6,693 bases of DNA from Candidatus Bipolaricaulis sp. (lineage in GTDB: Bacteria > Bipolaricaulota > Bipolaricaulia > Bipolaricaulales > Bipolaricaulaceae): positions 1 through 6,693 of the forward strand of contig JAGUVP010000241.1 of assembly GCA_020062805.1 (NCBI GenBank). The letters are read 5' to 3'. Each line of letters starts with the position of its first letter. The stretch's first letter is position 1. The notes under the pieces are model-generated. The model had not been told where the DNA came from. It searched no databases and worked only from the letters and a program-made list of their open reading frames with translations. Position numbers and translations under genes: made by a program. Below are positions 5,664 to 6,693 of this stretch, in pieces.

Positions 5664-5679
5664 ATCAAGGAGGCCAGCG
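5619..5679. promoter_or_regulatory. Divergent intergenic region between dprA and the WD40 gene
   Basis: These 61 bases must carry the promoters of both genes if dprA starts at 5618. For the + strand, TAGGAT (5654-5659) is a possible -10, 8 bases before the AAGGAGG Shine-Dalgarno (5667-5673); no clear -35 matches it. For the - strand, TATCCT (5639-5634) is a possible -10 that would leave dprA almost leaderless. A 9-base inverted repeat, CCCCACCCA at 5592-5600 and TGGGTGGGG at 5645-5653, flanks the dprA start. All assignments are tentative. Confidence 0.3.
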
Positions 5680-6654
5680 ATGGTGCGCTACGCAGGGATC
5701 ATCTTCCTGATCGTGTTGGGAAGCGTCGGGCTGACAGGAGCAGCGCAAGGGGTGATCGAGGGGACGTTCGACGAGCATGCCTTGGCGAGGATCGGGCACG
5801 AGACGTTCGCCGTGGCCCAGAACCGGATGGTGGAGCTCCGGTCGTGGGCAAATCCCGATCGAGCAGACCGAACCCTGCGGGGTGCGGAGGCGTTTGTGGT
5901 TTCCCTCGCCGTCTCCCCCGACGGTCGGCTCCTCGCCGCCGGGGACAAGGACGGCCATATCATGGTATGGGAGATCTCCTCGGGCAGTCTCCTGTTCAAG
6001 AAGTACGCCCACCGGTTCTCGGTGTGGACGGTGGCCTTCTCTCCAGATGGAACGCTTCTCGCGTCCGGAGCGTTCGACGGCACGGTGCGGCTGTGGGACA
6101 CGGGGTCGTGGATTGAGGTTGGGCTGCTCATCGAGCCCCGGCTCGTGGACGCCGAGACCAAGGATCGGGCGCACATGGGGTGGGTGCGGTGCGTGGCGTT
6201 CTCGCCGGATAGCCGGACGATCGCCACGAGCGGCTGCGATGGCTACGTGCGCGTGTGGGACGTGGACACCCTTCGCTTGCGCCAGGACGCGATCCAGGCG
6301 GGGATCAACGTCTACTTCGTCGCCTTCTCCCCGGATGGCCGGTACCTCGGGTGCGTGACCAACCCCGGCGAGATTCGCCTCTATCGCACGGATACGTGGG
6401 AGGAGGCGATGCGCCTCCGCGCTGGGCGGATCAGTTCCGTGTACGCGATGGCCTTCTCCCCCGATGGGGCAACGGTCTTCGTCGGCGGGTTCTCGAACAA
6501 GGTCGAGGTGTGGGACCTGGGGGCGCGGGCCATGCTGACCGAGCACGTGGGTCATACCGACAGCATTTGGGGCCTTGTTGTGTTCCCCGACGGGGAAAGG
6601 GTCGTGACCACATCCCGCGACGGGACGGTGCGGCTGTGGAGGATCCCCAAGTAG
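5680..6654 (+). CDS. Exported WD40-repeat beta-propeller protein
   Basis: A 324-residue protein with a signal peptide or signal anchor at residues 1-22 (short basic start, long hydrophobic run, GAAQ) and then WD40 repeats to the very end. Six clear repeats close with VW or LW-type strands: IMVWE (94-98), VRLWD (136-140), VRVWD (190-194), IRLYR (232-236), VEVWD (275-279) and VRLWR (317-321). Most also carry the FSPDG turn, as in VAFSPDG at 118-124. The segment about 34-57 (ARIGHETFAVAQNRMVELRSW) looks like a degenerate extra blade, which would make a normal seven-bladed propeller. It has no catalytic motifs; such propellers are binding scaffolds. The start is fixed by AAGGAGG at 5667-5673, 6 bases before the ATG. 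It is divergent from dprA and probably monocistronic within the window. The binding partner is unknown, and a periplasmic or extracellular location is inferred from the signal peptide only. Confidence 0.88.
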   Translation: MVRYAGIIFLIVLGSVGLTGAAQGVIEGTFDEHALARIGHETFAVAQNRMVELRSWANPDRADRTLRGAEAFVVSLAVSPDGRLLAAGDKDGHIMVWEISSGSLLFKKYAHRFSVWTVAFSPDGTLLASGAFDGTVRLWDTGSWIEVGLLIEPRLVDAETKDRAHMGWVRCVAFSPDSRTIATSGCDGYVRVWDVDTLRLRQDAIQAGINVYFVAFSPDGRYLGCVTNPGEIRLYRTDTWEEAMRLRAGRISSVYAMAFSPDGATVFVGGFSNKVEVWDLGARAMLTEHVGHTDSIWGLVVFPDGERVVTTSRDGTVRLWRIPK

Positions 6655-6693
6655 CGCTGGAACGCCTCTCCCGGCGGGTGGTGGCTTGCCGGC
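6655..6693. other. Trailing 39 bases, no supportable gene
   Basis: After the WD40 stop there is only a weak CCGGC/GCCGG pairing (6671-6675 with 6688-6692) across a 12-base loop, without a T-run. This could be part of a terminator or the start of another gene cut by the window edge; neither can be shown. Confidence 0.25.

Noticed and set aside
5665..6555. A 296-codon open frame on the - strand opposite the WD40 gene
   Set aside because: It mirrors the WD40 repeats, giving a His/Pro/Arg-rich product without a recognisable domain, and its start has no support.
6671..6692. Possible terminator after the WD40 gene
   Set aside because: The stem is only five bases with a 12-base loop and no T-run, and the window ends there.

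Overview
The window is a gene-dense stretch of a GC-rich bacterial chromosome with seven protein genes and no RNA genes, insertion sequences, phage genes or CRISPR array. Shine-Dalgarno sites, ATGA-type overlaps, short intergenic gaps and a sigma70-like promoter all point to Bacteria. The taxon cannot be fixed from the sequence. The mix of lipoylation genes, DUF501, DUF4282 and secreted beta-propeller and Ig-repeat proteins would suit an uncultured deep-branching phylum (Bipolaricaulota-like is only a guess).

Layout. Bases 1-1927 (+) form a tight operon: the C-terminal two-thirds of lipoyl synthase (lipA, cut by the window edge), a short lipoate-protein ligase (lplA-like) overlapping it by ATGA, and a DUF501 protein 10 bases further on. 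Bases 1911-2238 (+) hold a separate unit: a strong TTGTCA-18-TATACT promoter, whose -35 box lies in a perfect palindrome, driving a 90-residue two-helix membrane protein (DUF4282). A 15-bp perfect hairpin at 2258-2289 separates it from the convergent gene. Bases 2313-4424 (-) encode a 703-residue secreted protein with a signal peptide, a VWA domain with intact MIDAS, 13 RTX-type nonapeptides and three Ig/PKD-like repeats. Bases 4557-5663 (-) encode DprA, upstream of and co-oriented with the VWA gene. Divergent from dprA, 5680-6654 (+) encodes an exported WD40 beta-propeller protein. The last 39 bases hold no supportable gene.

How the genes work together. LipA and the LplA-like protein act in one pathway: attachment of lipoate or octanoate to carrier domains (pyruvate/2-oxoacid dehydrogenase E2, glycine cleavage H protein) and sulfur insertion. 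The roles of DUF501 and DUF4282 are unknown. DprA is the cytosolic protein that loads RecA on single-stranded DNA during natural transformation. The VWA/RTX/Ig protein and the WD40 protein are both predicted to act outside the cytoplasm, but nothing in the window joins them to each other or to DprA beyond proximity.

The most unusual item is the VWA-RTX-Ig protein. Its domain order is roughly the reverse of that in type I-secreted LapA-like adhesins, and it has an N-terminal Sec signal. I see no strong case for a wholly new multi-gene system here.
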